Shown here piece after piece: positions 16,001 to 22,115 of a stretch of 40,191 bases of DNA. The first letter of the stretch is position 1, and the number at the start of each line of letters is the position of its first letter. The stretch is from Nocardioides luteus (GTDB lineage Bacteria > Actinomycetota > Actinomycetes > Propionibacteriales > Nocardioidaceae), in NCBI RefSeq assembly GCF_014648595.1, contig NZ_BMRK01000005.1, positions 176,299 to 216,489 of the forward strand, in the 5' to 3' direction. The position numbers were made by a program, and so were the translations under genes. The notes below the pieces were generated by a model. The model was not told the origin of the DNA. It was given only the letters and a program-made list of their open reading frames with translations, and did no database searches.

Positions 16001-16999
16001 TTCCAGGAGCGCAAGCGTCTCTTCGAGACGCCCCGCTCGACCTGGGAGTCCTACGACACCTCGCTGATCTCGGCGGGCGGCGGCGTGTGGTCGCGGCAGC
16101 TGAAGTGGGTGCCGATCAGCCCTGAGGTGCGCGAGGCGCTCGGTCTGGCGGCCGACGTCAAGCGGCTGACGCCGACCGAGCTGATCAGCGCGATCCTGCG
16201 CGCGCCCGTCGACCTGTTGTGGAACGGCGGTATCGGGACGTACATCAAGGCGTCGACCGAGACCGACGACGCCGCTGGCGACCACGCCAACGACGGTGTG
16301 CGCGTGGGCGCCTCCGAGCTGCGGGTGCGGGTCGTCGGTGAGGGCGGCAACCTCGGCATCACCCAGGCCGGCCGCGTCGAGTTCGCCCGCAAGGGCGGGC
16401 TGATCAACACCGACGCGATCGACAACTCCGCTGGTGTCGACACCTCCGACCACGAGGTCAACCTCAAGATCCTGCTCGACCGTGAGGTACGCGCGGGCTC
16501 GCTGACCCTGGCCGACCGGGACGAGCTCCTCGAGGAGATGACCGACGAGGTCGCCGCGCTGGTCCTCGCCGACAACGAGGCCCACAACGAGACCCTGACC
16601 CGTGCGGTCGCCTCGGCGCCGCAGATGCTGGAGGCTCACGAGCGCCAGATCGCGGAGTGGGTCACCGACGGCGTACTCGACCGTGAGGTGGAGGGACTGC
16701 CCTCCGCCACCGAGGTCGCGCGCCGTCTCGAGGCGGGGGAGGGGCTCACCGCTCCGGAGCTGGCCGTCGTGCTGGCCTGGACGAAGATCGAGCGCCGGCG
16801 CGAGCTGGTCGCCGACGGTCTGCCCGATCCGGCCGCTGACCCGGAGAAGACCAAGCGGCTGATGGCCTACTTCCCGACGCCGATCCGCGAGCGGTTCCCC
16901 GAGGCCGTCGTGGACCACCCGCTGCGCCGCGAGATCTGGGCGACCTCCTTCGTGAACGAAGAGGTCAACCGGGCGTTCGGGAGCCCGGTTCAGCACTGA
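13052..16999 (+). CDS. gdh: NAD-dependent glutamate dehydrogenase (large L_180-type), C-terminally truncated
   Basis: 1315 residues. Large NAD-GDHs convert glutamate to 2-oxoglutarate and ammonium. The N-terminal regulatory (ACT-like) half and the whole catalytic domain are present: LRWSDRRDDFRTEVLGL, then PGGAKGGFVAKGG with the catalytic Lys region, DKGTATFSDLAN, LLWNGGIGTYIKA and NTDAIDNSAGVDTSDHEVNLKI. Relatives I recall (M. tuberculosis Rv2476c 1624 residues, S. clavuligerus about 1650) continue about 290 residues beyond LRREI.(A/T)T..(V/I)N as a helical domain. Here the frame ends shortly after that point (WATSFVNEEVNRAFGSPVQH, stop), where a 17-bp tandem repeat begins. GTG 13052 is chosen because VSTETHV is the first plausible N-terminus; GTG 12986 would add 22 residues. 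No remnant of the missing domain follows. Confidence 0.9.
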   Translation: MSTETHVNPVQAPQKGLQNRLPSTTYFRHVAPEELTGRSEADLAGAVGSHLALAANRPQGTAAVRILTPTTAADGWSAGGRSVVEIVVDDMPYLVDSVKTELYRRGLDVHLVVHPVIDVARDVTGALEGVNEGDLRESWMHIEIDRLAPDAAKEIVSGLEGVLEDVREVVEDEPRLHRRLAEIAAGLRYTPPNSVPREEAAEAAELLAWLAEDHFLLTGYREYRLDGEYLRGLSGTGLGILRADPPQAPDHGKMPPKVAAHARDKVMLVLAKANSRSTVGEPAYLDHVGIKIFNAAGEVIGEHRFLGLFTTKAARESVTRIPVVRGKVAAVLDHTGYDTRSHTGKAMLDAMESYPREELFHASADELISLAEAALGAIERRILRVAVRPDTYGRYVSVLVSLPRDRYNTAVRERFSKVLLEALGGDDLEFTVRISESTTARVHFVVHGTTESLGKALETPGLVDSLESQLRKAARSWRDDLVSAVIAHAGEEGAARLSHVLDAFPEAYKEDFDADTGAADLTRLELLSHQGEAVDFSFYKDPENPGGFRIKIYRTGGPLSLSAMLPILSSFGFEVTDERPYDLEGVGTSGSEEWFIYDFGLTCSGTPVGTPKQLVAALHQAWSGRSEVDGLNALVLAGLDHSQITVLRAYGRYLRQAGTPSSFNSIAGALCANPGIARQIVELFETRFDPSLATRDETKRAEAIIEALDDVVSLDQDRILRSYVTAILATMRTNHYRGRDYVSFKFDPQQLPDLPLPRPAYEIFVYSPQVEGVHLRFDAVARGGLRWSDRRDDFRTEVLGLAKAQQVKNTVIVPGGAKGGFVAKGGVAGSDAYVTFLRGLLDITDNRVDGEIVPPVDVVRHDGDDSYLVVAADKGTATFSDLANSVAAEYDFWLGDAFASGGSAGYDHKAMGITSRGAWVSVQHHFKRLGIDTQTDEFTAVGIGDMSGDVFGNGMLRSDRIRLVAAFDHRHIFIDPTPDATIGFQERKRLFETPRSTWESYDTSLISAGGGVWSRQLKWVPISPEVREALGLAADVKRLTPTELISAILRAPVDLLWNGGIGTYIKASTETDDAAGDHANDGVRVGASELRVRVVGEGGNLGITQAGRVEFARKGGLINTDAIDNSAGVDTSDHEVNLKILLDREVRAGSLTLADRDELLEEMTDEVAALVLADNEAHNETLTRAVASAPQMLEAHERQIAEWVTDGVLDREVEGLPSATEVARRLEAGEGLTAPELAVVLAWTKIERRRELVADGLPDPAADPEKTKRLMAYFPTPIRERFPEAVVDHPLRREIWATSFVNEEVNRAFGSPVQH

Positions 17000-17069
17000 G
17001 TTCGGTCAAGCACTGAGTTCGGTCAAGCACTGAGGTCGGTCCAGCACTGAGGTCGGTCCAGCACTGAGT
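16994..17069 (+). repeat. 17-bp tandem repeat array over the stop codon of the glutamate dehydrogenase gene
   Basis: CACTGAG recurs at 16994, 17011, 17028, 17045 and 17062, exactly 17 bp apart. The first full units read CACTGAGTTCGGTCAAG and the last two CACTGAGGTCGGTCCAG. Each unit contains TGA, and because 17 is not a multiple of three the array places stops in all three forward frames. The first TGA (16997-16999) ends the dehydrogenase. The final partial unit leads straight into a terminator hairpin. Confidence 0.93.
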
Positions 17070-17075
17070 GATGAT

Positions 17076-17109
17076 CCGTCGGCGGTCCCGGTCTCGGGGC
17101 CGCCGACGG
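17076..17109. terminator. Bidirectional terminator between glutamate dehydrogenase and MFS genes
   Basis: CCGTCGGCGG (17076-17085) and CCGCCGACGG (17100-17109) are a perfect 10-bp inverted repeat, extended inward by a T-G wobble and CCCG/CGGG to a GTCT loop: about 15 bp of stem. It is followed by TTCTCTTCT. It lies between convergent genes and can serve both. Confidence 0.85.
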
Positions 17110-17117
17110 TTCTCTTC

Positions 17118-18401
17118 TCAGCTCGGCTGGAGGTCGGCGGGCCGGTCGGGCTCGGGCTCGGTCGCCGGGGAGGCGACCCAGTGGGCGGGGCGCGGGATCG
17201 ACCGCACCGGCCGGGCGAGCGTCGGAACCATGCACGCGGCGGCGGTCAGCCCGATGATCACCATGACCGCGGTGGAGCCGCTGACAGCGCCGAGCAGCCC
17301 ACCGGCGAGCGCGGGTGCCAGCGGGATGGTGAGCATCGAGACGAACTGTGCGGCCGACTGCACCCTTCCGATCAGCATGGGCGGCGTGGTCGCCATCCGG
17401 TAGGCCGCGAGTCCGGCGTTGCCCGCCGGGTTGAGGAAGAGGCCGAGCGATGCGGCCAGCGCCATCACCGCCGGGTGGGTCCAGAACACCAGCGGGATCG
17501 CGAGCGGCACGAAGCTCCACGAGACCAGGATCGTCAGCCAGCCGGTCGGCACCCGGTCGATCAGCCACGGCGCGACCACCGCTCCCAGCACTCCGCAGGC
17601 GCCGATCGCCGCCTCGGCGAGGCCGATCTGCCAGGCCGGGAAGCCGGCCTCGACCACTCGCAGCAGGGCGAGGAAGAGGAGCGCGTTGATCGCGAGGTTC
17701 ATGGCGGGGTTGTAGAGGAGCAGGGTACGCAGGAAGGGCTGGCGCCAGCTGTAGCCCAGCCCGGCCAGCAGGTCGGCGAGCGGCTTGGCGCGGCTCTCCG
17801 TCTTCCGGGTCGTGGGCGCCGAGAGGTCGGCGCGGACCCGGGCGAGCAGCAGCCAGCCGGCTGCGTACGCGATGGCGTTGGCGGCGAACGGCGCCCACCG
17901 GGTGATCCCGAGCAGCATCCCGCCCAGCGGGCCGCCCAGCAGGGCCGCGATGTGCTGGCGCGCCTGCTGCTGGGAGAGCGCGGTCGGCAGGTGCTCGGCC
18001 GGGACCACCGACCGGATCGCCGAGTTCTCCGCGGGGACGAAGAGGCCGTTGAGGATTCCGGTCAGCAGTGCCACGACCAGCAGGTGGGGGAGCGTGAGCG
18101 AGCCCAGCAGCCCGGCGACCCCGAGCGAGGCGTACGCCACCGCCCCGGACCCGTGCGCCAGCCGCATGATCCGCAGCCGGTCGCCCCGGTCGGCGATCAC
18201 CCCTGCCGGGAGCAGCATTCCGACCATGCCGATCAGGTAGACCGCCTCCGCGGTCGCCGCCCAGAAGGCCGAGTCGGTCATCGCGTACGCCACCAGCGGC
18301 ATCGCGAAGATGCTCACCCGCGTCCCGAGCTCGGCGACGGTCGCGCCCACCCAGAGGGCGGTGAAGTCGTGGTTGCGGGCGAGGGCGCGGTAGGAGGGCA
18401 T
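17118..18401 (-). CDS. MFS transporter (drug/metabolite efflux type)
   Basis: 427 residues from the chosen ATG, with about twelve hydrophobic helices, the length and pattern of a major facilitator exporter. Start MPSYRALARNHDFTALWVG, with helix 1 continuing into ATVAELGTRVSIFAMPLVAY. The loop between helices 2 and 3 has GVIADRGDRLRIMRLAH, the MFS motif A region (G-x-x-x-D-R-x-x-R). The C-terminal tail is Pro/Arg-rich and cytoplasmic. It is divergent from an ArsR-like regulator, with a leaderless promoter overlapping operator-like repeats, so it is most likely repressed by that neighbour and induced by an unknown compound. An in-frame ATG at 18437 would put the operator inside the coding region and is rejected. 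Substrate unknown. Confidence 0.88.
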   Translation of the reverse strand: MPSYRALARNHDFTALWVGATVAELGTRVSIFAMPLVAYAMTDSAFWAATAEAVYLIGMVGMLLPAGVIADRGDRLRIMRLAHGSGAVAYASLGVAGLLGSLTLPHLLVVALLTGILNGLFVPAENSAIRSVVPAEHLPTALSQQQARQHIAALLGGPLGGMLLGITRWAPFAANAIAYAAGWLLLARVRADLSAPTTRKTESRAKPLADLLAGLGYSWRQPFLRTLLLYNPAMNLAINALLFLALLRVVEAGFPAWQIGLAEAAIGACGVLGAVVAPWLIDRVPTGWLTILVSWSFVPLAIPLVFWTHPAVMALAASLGLFLNPAGNAGLAAYRMATTPPMLIGRVQSAAQFVSMLTIPLAPALAGGLLGAVSGSTAVMVIIGLTAAACMVPTLARPVRSIPRPAHWVASPATEPEPDRPADLQPS

Positions 18402-18407
18402 GCCTGC

Positions 18408-18437
18408 ACCGTACGATGCGCAACATTCATTGCGCAA
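18408..18437 (-). promoter_or_regulatory. Leaderless promoter of the MFS gene
   Basis: On the minus strand TTGCGC (complement of 18432-18437) is followed after 18 bp by TACGGT (complement of 18408-18413), then 6 bases, then the ATG at 18401. A TAnnnT -10 box 6-7 bases before the start codon is the usual arrangement for leaderless actinobacterial transcripts. The -35 box is part of the middle operator copy, so repressor binding would block polymerase. Confidence 0.55.
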
Positions 18438-18451
18438 GTAGTATTGCGCAA
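18416..18451. promoter_or_regulatory. Three operator-like TTGCGCAA sites at 14-bp spacing
   Basis: The palindrome TTGCGCAA occurs at 18430-18437 and 18444-18451, with a near copy ATGCGCAA at 18416-18423. All three are exactly 14 bp apart in the gap between the MFS gene and its divergent regulator. The outermost perfect copy extends to ATTGCGCAAT. They overlap the -35 of the MFS promoter and lie upstream of a TAGGGT -10-like box (18472-18477) six bases before the regulator ATG. The likely binder is the adjacent winged-helix protein. Confidence 0.65.
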
Positions 18452-18483
18452 TGAACCGTGCGAACTTCGGTTAGGGTGTCAGC

Positions 18484-19074
18484 ATGGCGACCTACGACGA
18501 CCCGCGGATCCTGCGCGCGATCGCCCATCCGACCCGCAACCGTGTCCTGCACGAGCTCTCCGCCGCCGGTTCCCTACGGGCCGCGGACATCGCCAAGCGC
18601 ACCGGTATCCCCGCCAACCAGGCCAGCTTCCACCTGCGCCAGCTGGCAAAATACGGTCTCGTCGAGATCGCCCCCGGCGCCGGCCGCGACAAGCGGGACC
18701 GCGTGTGGCGCCTCGTGGACGACGACATCACCATCAACCCCAGGGAGATCGTCGAGCAGCCCGGAGGCGCCGCCGCCTTCACGGTCTTCCAGCGCAACTC
18801 CGTGGCGTGGGGCCACCACCTGGTCGACGAGGCCTACCGCATCTCCGACGACGATGACGAGGACCGCGCCAAGCGCATCGTCTCCGAGACCTCCCTGCGC
18901 CTCACCAAGCCCGAAGCCGAACAGCTCCAGCGCGACCTCGGCGAGGTGGTCGCCCGCTACCGAGCCGTCGGCCGCGCGTCATCCGGCGATGAGGGCCGCG
19001 AGCTCTACTCCGTCTACCAGCTCATCCAGCCCATGCCCGAGCTGGCCGGTGAGCAGGAGTCGGTCGAGGGGTAG
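18484..19074 (+). CDS. ArsR-like winged-helix transcriptional regulator
   Basis: 196 residues. The N-terminal 80 residues are an ArsR-type winged helix: PRILRAIAHPTRNRVLHEL, then AADIAKRTGIPANQASFHLR as the recognition region and LAKYGLVEIAPG leading to the wing. The C-terminal 110 residues (from about 85) are helical and acidic and are not a metal-binding ArsR tail, since Cys ligands are absent. A ligand other than a metal is likely, perhaps the substrate of the adjacent exporter. TAGGGT six bases before the ATG suggests a leaderless transcript. The divergent MFS gene and shared TTGCGCAA sites point to local control of both genes. Fold certain, ligand unknown. Confidence 0.85.
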   Translation: MATYDDPRILRAIAHPTRNRVLHELSAAGSLRAADIAKRTGIPANQASFHLRQLAKYGLVEIAPGAGRDKRDRVWRLVDDDITINPREIVEQPGGAAAFTVFQRNSVAWGHHLVDEAYRISDDDDEDRAKRIVSETSLRLTKPEAEQLQRDLGEVVARYRAVGRASSGDEGRELYSVYQLIQPMPELAGEQESVEG

Positions 19075-19082
19075 GTGTGGTG

Positions 19083-20375
19083 TCAGGCGACGGCCTGGTG
19101 GGCGACGAGTACGTTGCGGAGCCTGAGCTCTGCTGGTGACGGCGGTGGCGGGTCCGGTCGCCAGAGGTCTGGCGGTGGGCTCGTGTAGTTATGGCCCGTT
19201 GGGGTGATCGTGGTGATGCTGCCGTCGGGGTTCGGTCTCGACTGCCAGCCCGGCGACTCCTTCGCCTGATTGCATCTTTCGCACAAACCTTGCAGGTTCT
19301 CGGCGCTTGTCGTCCCGCCGTCGGCGTGACGCTCTACGTGGTCGATGTTGCGGATCGGGGCGTCGCAGCCGTTGGTGCGGCAGGTGCCTTCGTCGCGGGT
19401 GGTGATGAACTCGGCGAGGCCGTCGGGTGCTTTGCGGGCCTTTGATTCCATGGCGATGAGCTTGCCGGTGGGGTCGGTGAGCAGTCGGCGGACGAAGACT
19501 TCGGCGTCGGTGAGTGCTTCGCGTGCCCAGGCTGCTGGGACGGGTCCGTAACCTTCGGCCATCGCCGGCTGGTTTGCGTTGCTGGCCAACGAATCGGCGG
19601 TCATCACGACCTTGACCTCGACCTTGGGCTTCGCGCCGGCCTCGCGGCCCGTGACACGGTTGACGAGGGTGTCGGCCATGACCTGGCCTCGGGTGCGCTG
19701 ATCGCCCACTGCCTGGGCTGCCTTCGCTGCCTGGTCGAGCGCGGCGAAGACCGCGACGCCGTCCTTGACAGGGAGTAGTGCTCCGAGCCAGGTCATCGTG
19801 TCGGGTGCGGGCCGCAGGCTGACCCGCCGGTCCTTCTCCGCGCTCGCGGCGCGGGCGACGACTGACTCCTGGTCGAGGGTGATTGCGAGTTTCTTGGCGG
19901 TGTTCTCGAGCTGCCGGAGTCCCATCGTCACGACCTTTGGTGTTTCCCCATGGGAACTGACCGCGCAGAGCTCGTGGTCGATGACCCCGCGGTCCTCGCG
20001 GGAGAGGCAGGCTGTCTCGCGGGCGAGGATGGTCGCTTGCCACTGGGAGAACATGCCGGCCTTCATCAGTGCGAAGGTGTGGGGCATCTCGGTGATGAGG
20101 ATCTTCGCCAGCCCCAGCAGCTTTGCGCCTTTGGCGGGAGAGACGCGGCGGGCGAGGGCGATCTGGGAGGCGACGCCGTCGCCTACCTTGCGGGCGGGTA
20201 CGCCGGCTTCAACGTGCCGTGTCCGGGTGGTTTCGTCGAGGCGTACGGATGCTTCGGCTTGGAGGGCTTCGGCTCGGCATTTGAGGTTTTCGAGACCGGT
20301 GATCCAGTCGATCAGCTCTGCTTCGGAGGCACCTGGGGGTGGTCCGGTGAGGAGCTGGTCGGGGGTCTCGTTCAT
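19083..20375 (-). CDS. DUF222 / HNH endonuclease domain protein (13E12-type repeat family)
   Basis: 430 residues from ATG 20375. The DUF222 domain covers about residues 10-320 (SEAELIDWITGLENLKCRAEALQ at the start). An HNH nuclease domain follows near 345-385: CDAPIRNIDHVERHADGG, then ENLQGLCERCNQAKE, with paired Cys and the HNH His/Asn residues in place. The family is multicopy in actinobacteria, was named from the mycobacterial 13E12 repeats, and has no firm biological role; mobile behaviour has been suggested. Here it sits next to 750 bp of repeats, which fits spread or recombination. A start at ATG 20384 is possible, but a perfect TATAAT at 20383-20388 on the minus strand would place transcription initiation at or near ATG 20375, so a leaderless mRNA is preferred. 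Confidence 0.88.
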   Translation of the reverse strand: MNETPDQLLTGPPPGASEAELIDWITGLENLKCRAEALQAEASVRLDETTRTRHVEAGVPARKVGDGVASQIALARRVSPAKGAKLLGLAKILITEMPHTFALMKAGMFSQWQATILARETACLSREDRGVIDHELCAVSSHGETPKVVTMGLRQLENTAKKLAITLDQESVVARAASAEKDRRVSLRPAPDTMTWLGALLPVKDGVAVFAALDQAAKAAQAVGDQRTRGQVMADTLVNRVTGREAGAKPKVEVKVVMTADSLASNANQPAMAEGYGPVPAAWAREALTDAEVFVRRLLTDPTGKLIAMESKARKAPDGLAEFITTRDEGTCRTNGCDAPIRNIDHVERHADGGTTSAENLQGLCERCNQAKESPGWQSRPNPDGSITTITPTGHNYTSPPPDLWRPDPPPPSPAELRLRNVLVAHQAVA

Positions 20376-20382
20376 GCGTTTC

Positions 20383-20388
20383 ATTATA
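20383..20388 (-). promoter_or_regulatory. TATAAT -10 box of the DUF222-HNH gene
   Basis: Reading the minus strand, TATAAT is followed by GAAACGC and then ATG (20375). Seven bases between -10 box and start codon is the leaderless spacing. In this GC-rich sequence an exact TATAAT is rare. No clear -35 is visible 17 bp upstream. Confidence 0.55.
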
Positions 20389-20468
20389 TGTCGAACGAGA
20401 CAGCGACGCCACCCATTTTTCCTGGTCAGGCTGTCTTTTTGGGTGCGTTGAGCTGTTGCTCAGAGGGT

Positions 20469-21033
20469 GGTCTCGACAAGCTCGACCCACCGGTGGGTTG
20501 GTGTGTCTGCGAAGGGTGTCGACGGGCTCGACCTCCGGTGGGTTGGTGTGTCTGCGAAGGGGGTCTCGACAAGCTCGACCTCCGGGTTTGGCCAGGGGGT
20601 CCGTGCGGTCGCCCGCGGGAGCGACTGTGTTGGTCTCGACGCGCCTTCGCCTAGGGGCTCCGGCGGCTCGACCAGCGGGAGGCGAGGGGTCCCCGCCGCG
20701 ACTCGACGTCGGCTCTTTCGAGCCTCATGAGCCCGCGCCACACTCCTCGCCGCCGCCCCGATATTGGCGGGATCTTTTCTCGATCGGGTGCCGGGTCAAG
20801 GACCGCGACGCGGCCGGCGAAGCCGGCGCCGAAGGCGTCCTTGACGCGGCGCGTGATCGAGAGACACTGAGTGATCGGGTCGGCGGCGAACCTTCAAACG
20901 AAAGAAGAGTCGCTTGGCGAGGTTTCCTCGAGGCGTGGTCTCGACAAGCTCGACCTCCGGTGGGCTGGTGTGTCGGCGATGGGGGTCTCGACGAGCTCGA
21001 CCTCCGGTGAGCCGGGTCTCGACGAGCTCGACC
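20469..21033. repeat. Cluster of dispersed GGTCTCGACAAGCTCGACC repeats (gene-free region 20385-21131)
   Basis: Six copies of the 19-mer GGTCTCGACAAGCTCGACC or close variants start at 20469, 20515, 20562, 20937, 20984 and 21015. Several are embedded in a larger unit of about 47 bp that continues CCGGTGGGTTGGTGTGTC, so copies 1-3 and 4-5 form short tandem runs 46-47 bp apart. The family recurs singly at 27925 and at the window end. No credible gene lies in this 750-bp stretch: open frames here are made of repeat sequence. Confidence 0.85.
20795..20845. repeat. Large hairpin inside the repeat region
   Basis: GTCAAGGAC (20795-20803) and GTCCTTGAC (20837-20845) are perfect inverted arms; between them GCCGGC-GAA-GCCGGC adds a second stem. 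The 51-bp element could fold in DNA or RNA. It is unlike the GGTCTCGAC family around it and may be a separate repeat class. Confidence 0.55.
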
Positions 21034-21131
21034 ACCGGCAACCCACAGACCGCGTACTCGCGAGTCACCGAGAAGTTGGTTTACCGTCCGATGGTGCCCA
21101 CCCCAGGGTGCCATTAGGGAGATACAGAACG

Positions 21132-22037
21132 ATGAGCACGACCCAGATCGCCGAGAAGCGCGAGGTGCGCGAAGCCAACCGAGTCGAAGGTCACAATGCC
21201 AGGTCCTGGCTGCTGGTCTCGGCGATGCGTACGGAGATTTTCGATGACGCGCAGCTGAGCAGAGCCGATCAGATCATCCTCGACATGGAGGATGCGATCG
21301 ACACGTCGCTGAAGGTGCAGGCGCGGGAGAACGTGACCGGCTGGCTGAAGGGCGGCGGGCGTGCGTGGGTGCGGATCAACGACTGGACGACCGAGGACTG
21401 GAGCGACGACATCGCGGCGCTGGCCGGGATCGAGACCCTTGCCGGGGTGATGCTGGCGAAGACTGAGTCGCCGGACCAGGTGACCGACACGTTCCAGCGG
21501 CTGGGTGGCGGCACCCCGGTGATCCCGCTGCTCGAGTCGGCGCTGGGGATCGAGGACGCGGCCACGATCGCGCGGGCTCGCGGGGCCTACCGGCTCGCGT
21601 TCGGCTCGGGTGACTACCGCCGCGACACGGGTGCGGAGAACGACCCGCTCGCGATGGCCTACCCGCGCACCAAGCTGGTGCTCGCCTCCCGGATCGGCGG
21701 CCTGCCGGGCCCGATCGACGGCCCGACCGTCGGCAGCAGCCACCCCCTGCTGCGCGAGCAGGGCGCCGACGGCGTCGCGATGGGTATGACCGGAAAGCTC
21801 TGCCTCGACATCGAGCAGCCCTCGGTGATCAACGAGTCCTTCAGCCCGTCCCCGTCCGACGTGACCTGGGCCTACGAGTTCCTCCACAAGTTCGAGGAGG
21901 GCGGCCGGGTGATCCGTGACGGCAGCGACAAGCCGCGCCTGGCTCGTGCCGAGACGATCAAGCGCCGTGCGGAGCTGTTCCGGATCAAGCCCGACACCGA
22001 GACCTACGACGCCTCCGCCGGACCGAGCGTCTACTGA
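21132..22037 (+). CDS. HpcH/HpaI aldolase / citrate-lyase beta-like (CoA ester lyase) family protein
   Basis: 301 residues. TIM-barrel family of CitE-like lyases and HpcH aldolases. Seen: ARSWLLVSAMRTEIF near the N-terminus, the acidic DQIILDMEDAID (metal and CoA-side acids, about 47-58), VIPLLESALGIEDAATIAR with the conserved Glu, and LAFGSGDYRRDTG in place of the usual FG..D motif. Members cleave or join acyl-CoA C-C bonds (citramalyl-CoA, malyl-CoA) or act as thioesterases; the exact substrate cannot be read. ATG 21132 is preceded by GGGAGA at the right distance; upstream in-frame codons run through dispersed repeats and are rejected. A hairpin terminator follows, so it is probably monocistronic. 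Confidence 0.85.
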   Translation: MSTTQIAEKREVREANRVEGHNARSWLLVSAMRTEIFDDAQLSRADQIILDMEDAIDTSLKVQARENVTGWLKGGGRAWVRINDWTTEDWSDDIAALAGIETLAGVMLAKTESPDQVTDTFQRLGGGTPVIPLLESALGIEDAATIARARGAYRLAFGSGDYRRDTGAENDPLAMAYPRTKLVLASRIGGLPGPIDGPTVGSSHPLLREQGADGVAMGMTGKLCLDIEQPSVINESFSPSPSDVTWAYEFLHKFEEGGRVIRDGSDKPRLARAETIKRRAELFRIKPDTETYDASAGPSVY

Positions 22038-22055
22038 CGACACCGGCTGACCCGG

Positions 22056-22087
22056 CTCGGCGCGCTGGATAAGACAGGCGCGCCGAG
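22056..22087. terminator. Terminator between the CitE-like and MetF-like genes
   Basis: CTCGGCGCGC (22056-22065) and GCGCGCCGAG (22078-22087) are perfect 10-bp inverted arms with a 12-base loop, 18 bp after the upstream stop. No T-run follows, as is common in GC-rich actinobacteria. Confidence 0.7.
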
Positions 22088-22115
22088 TCCGGCTTCCTCG
22101 GCTAGCGTTGACGTC

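Noticed and set aside
13055-16996. A 1313-codon open frame on the minus strand opposite glutamate dehydrogenase
   Set aside because: It mirrors the GC-rich codon structure of gdh; its translation is Val/Asp/Arg/Gly-rich with no domain, while the plus strand shows clear family motifs.
19083-20375. Insertion sequence or group II intron signature for the HNH gene
   Set aside because: No terminal inverted repeats, target duplication, transposase or reverse-transcriptase domain; DUF222 proteins are a separate chromosomal family.
20469-21033. Possible CRISPR array
   Set aside because: Repeat copies are unevenly spaced, the spacers are themselves repeats, and no cas genes are present.
20460-21120. 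Several short open frames in the repeat region
   Set aside because: Their peptides are repeated STSSTSG/ELVETT-type translations of the dispersed 19-mer, with no ribosome-binding sites.
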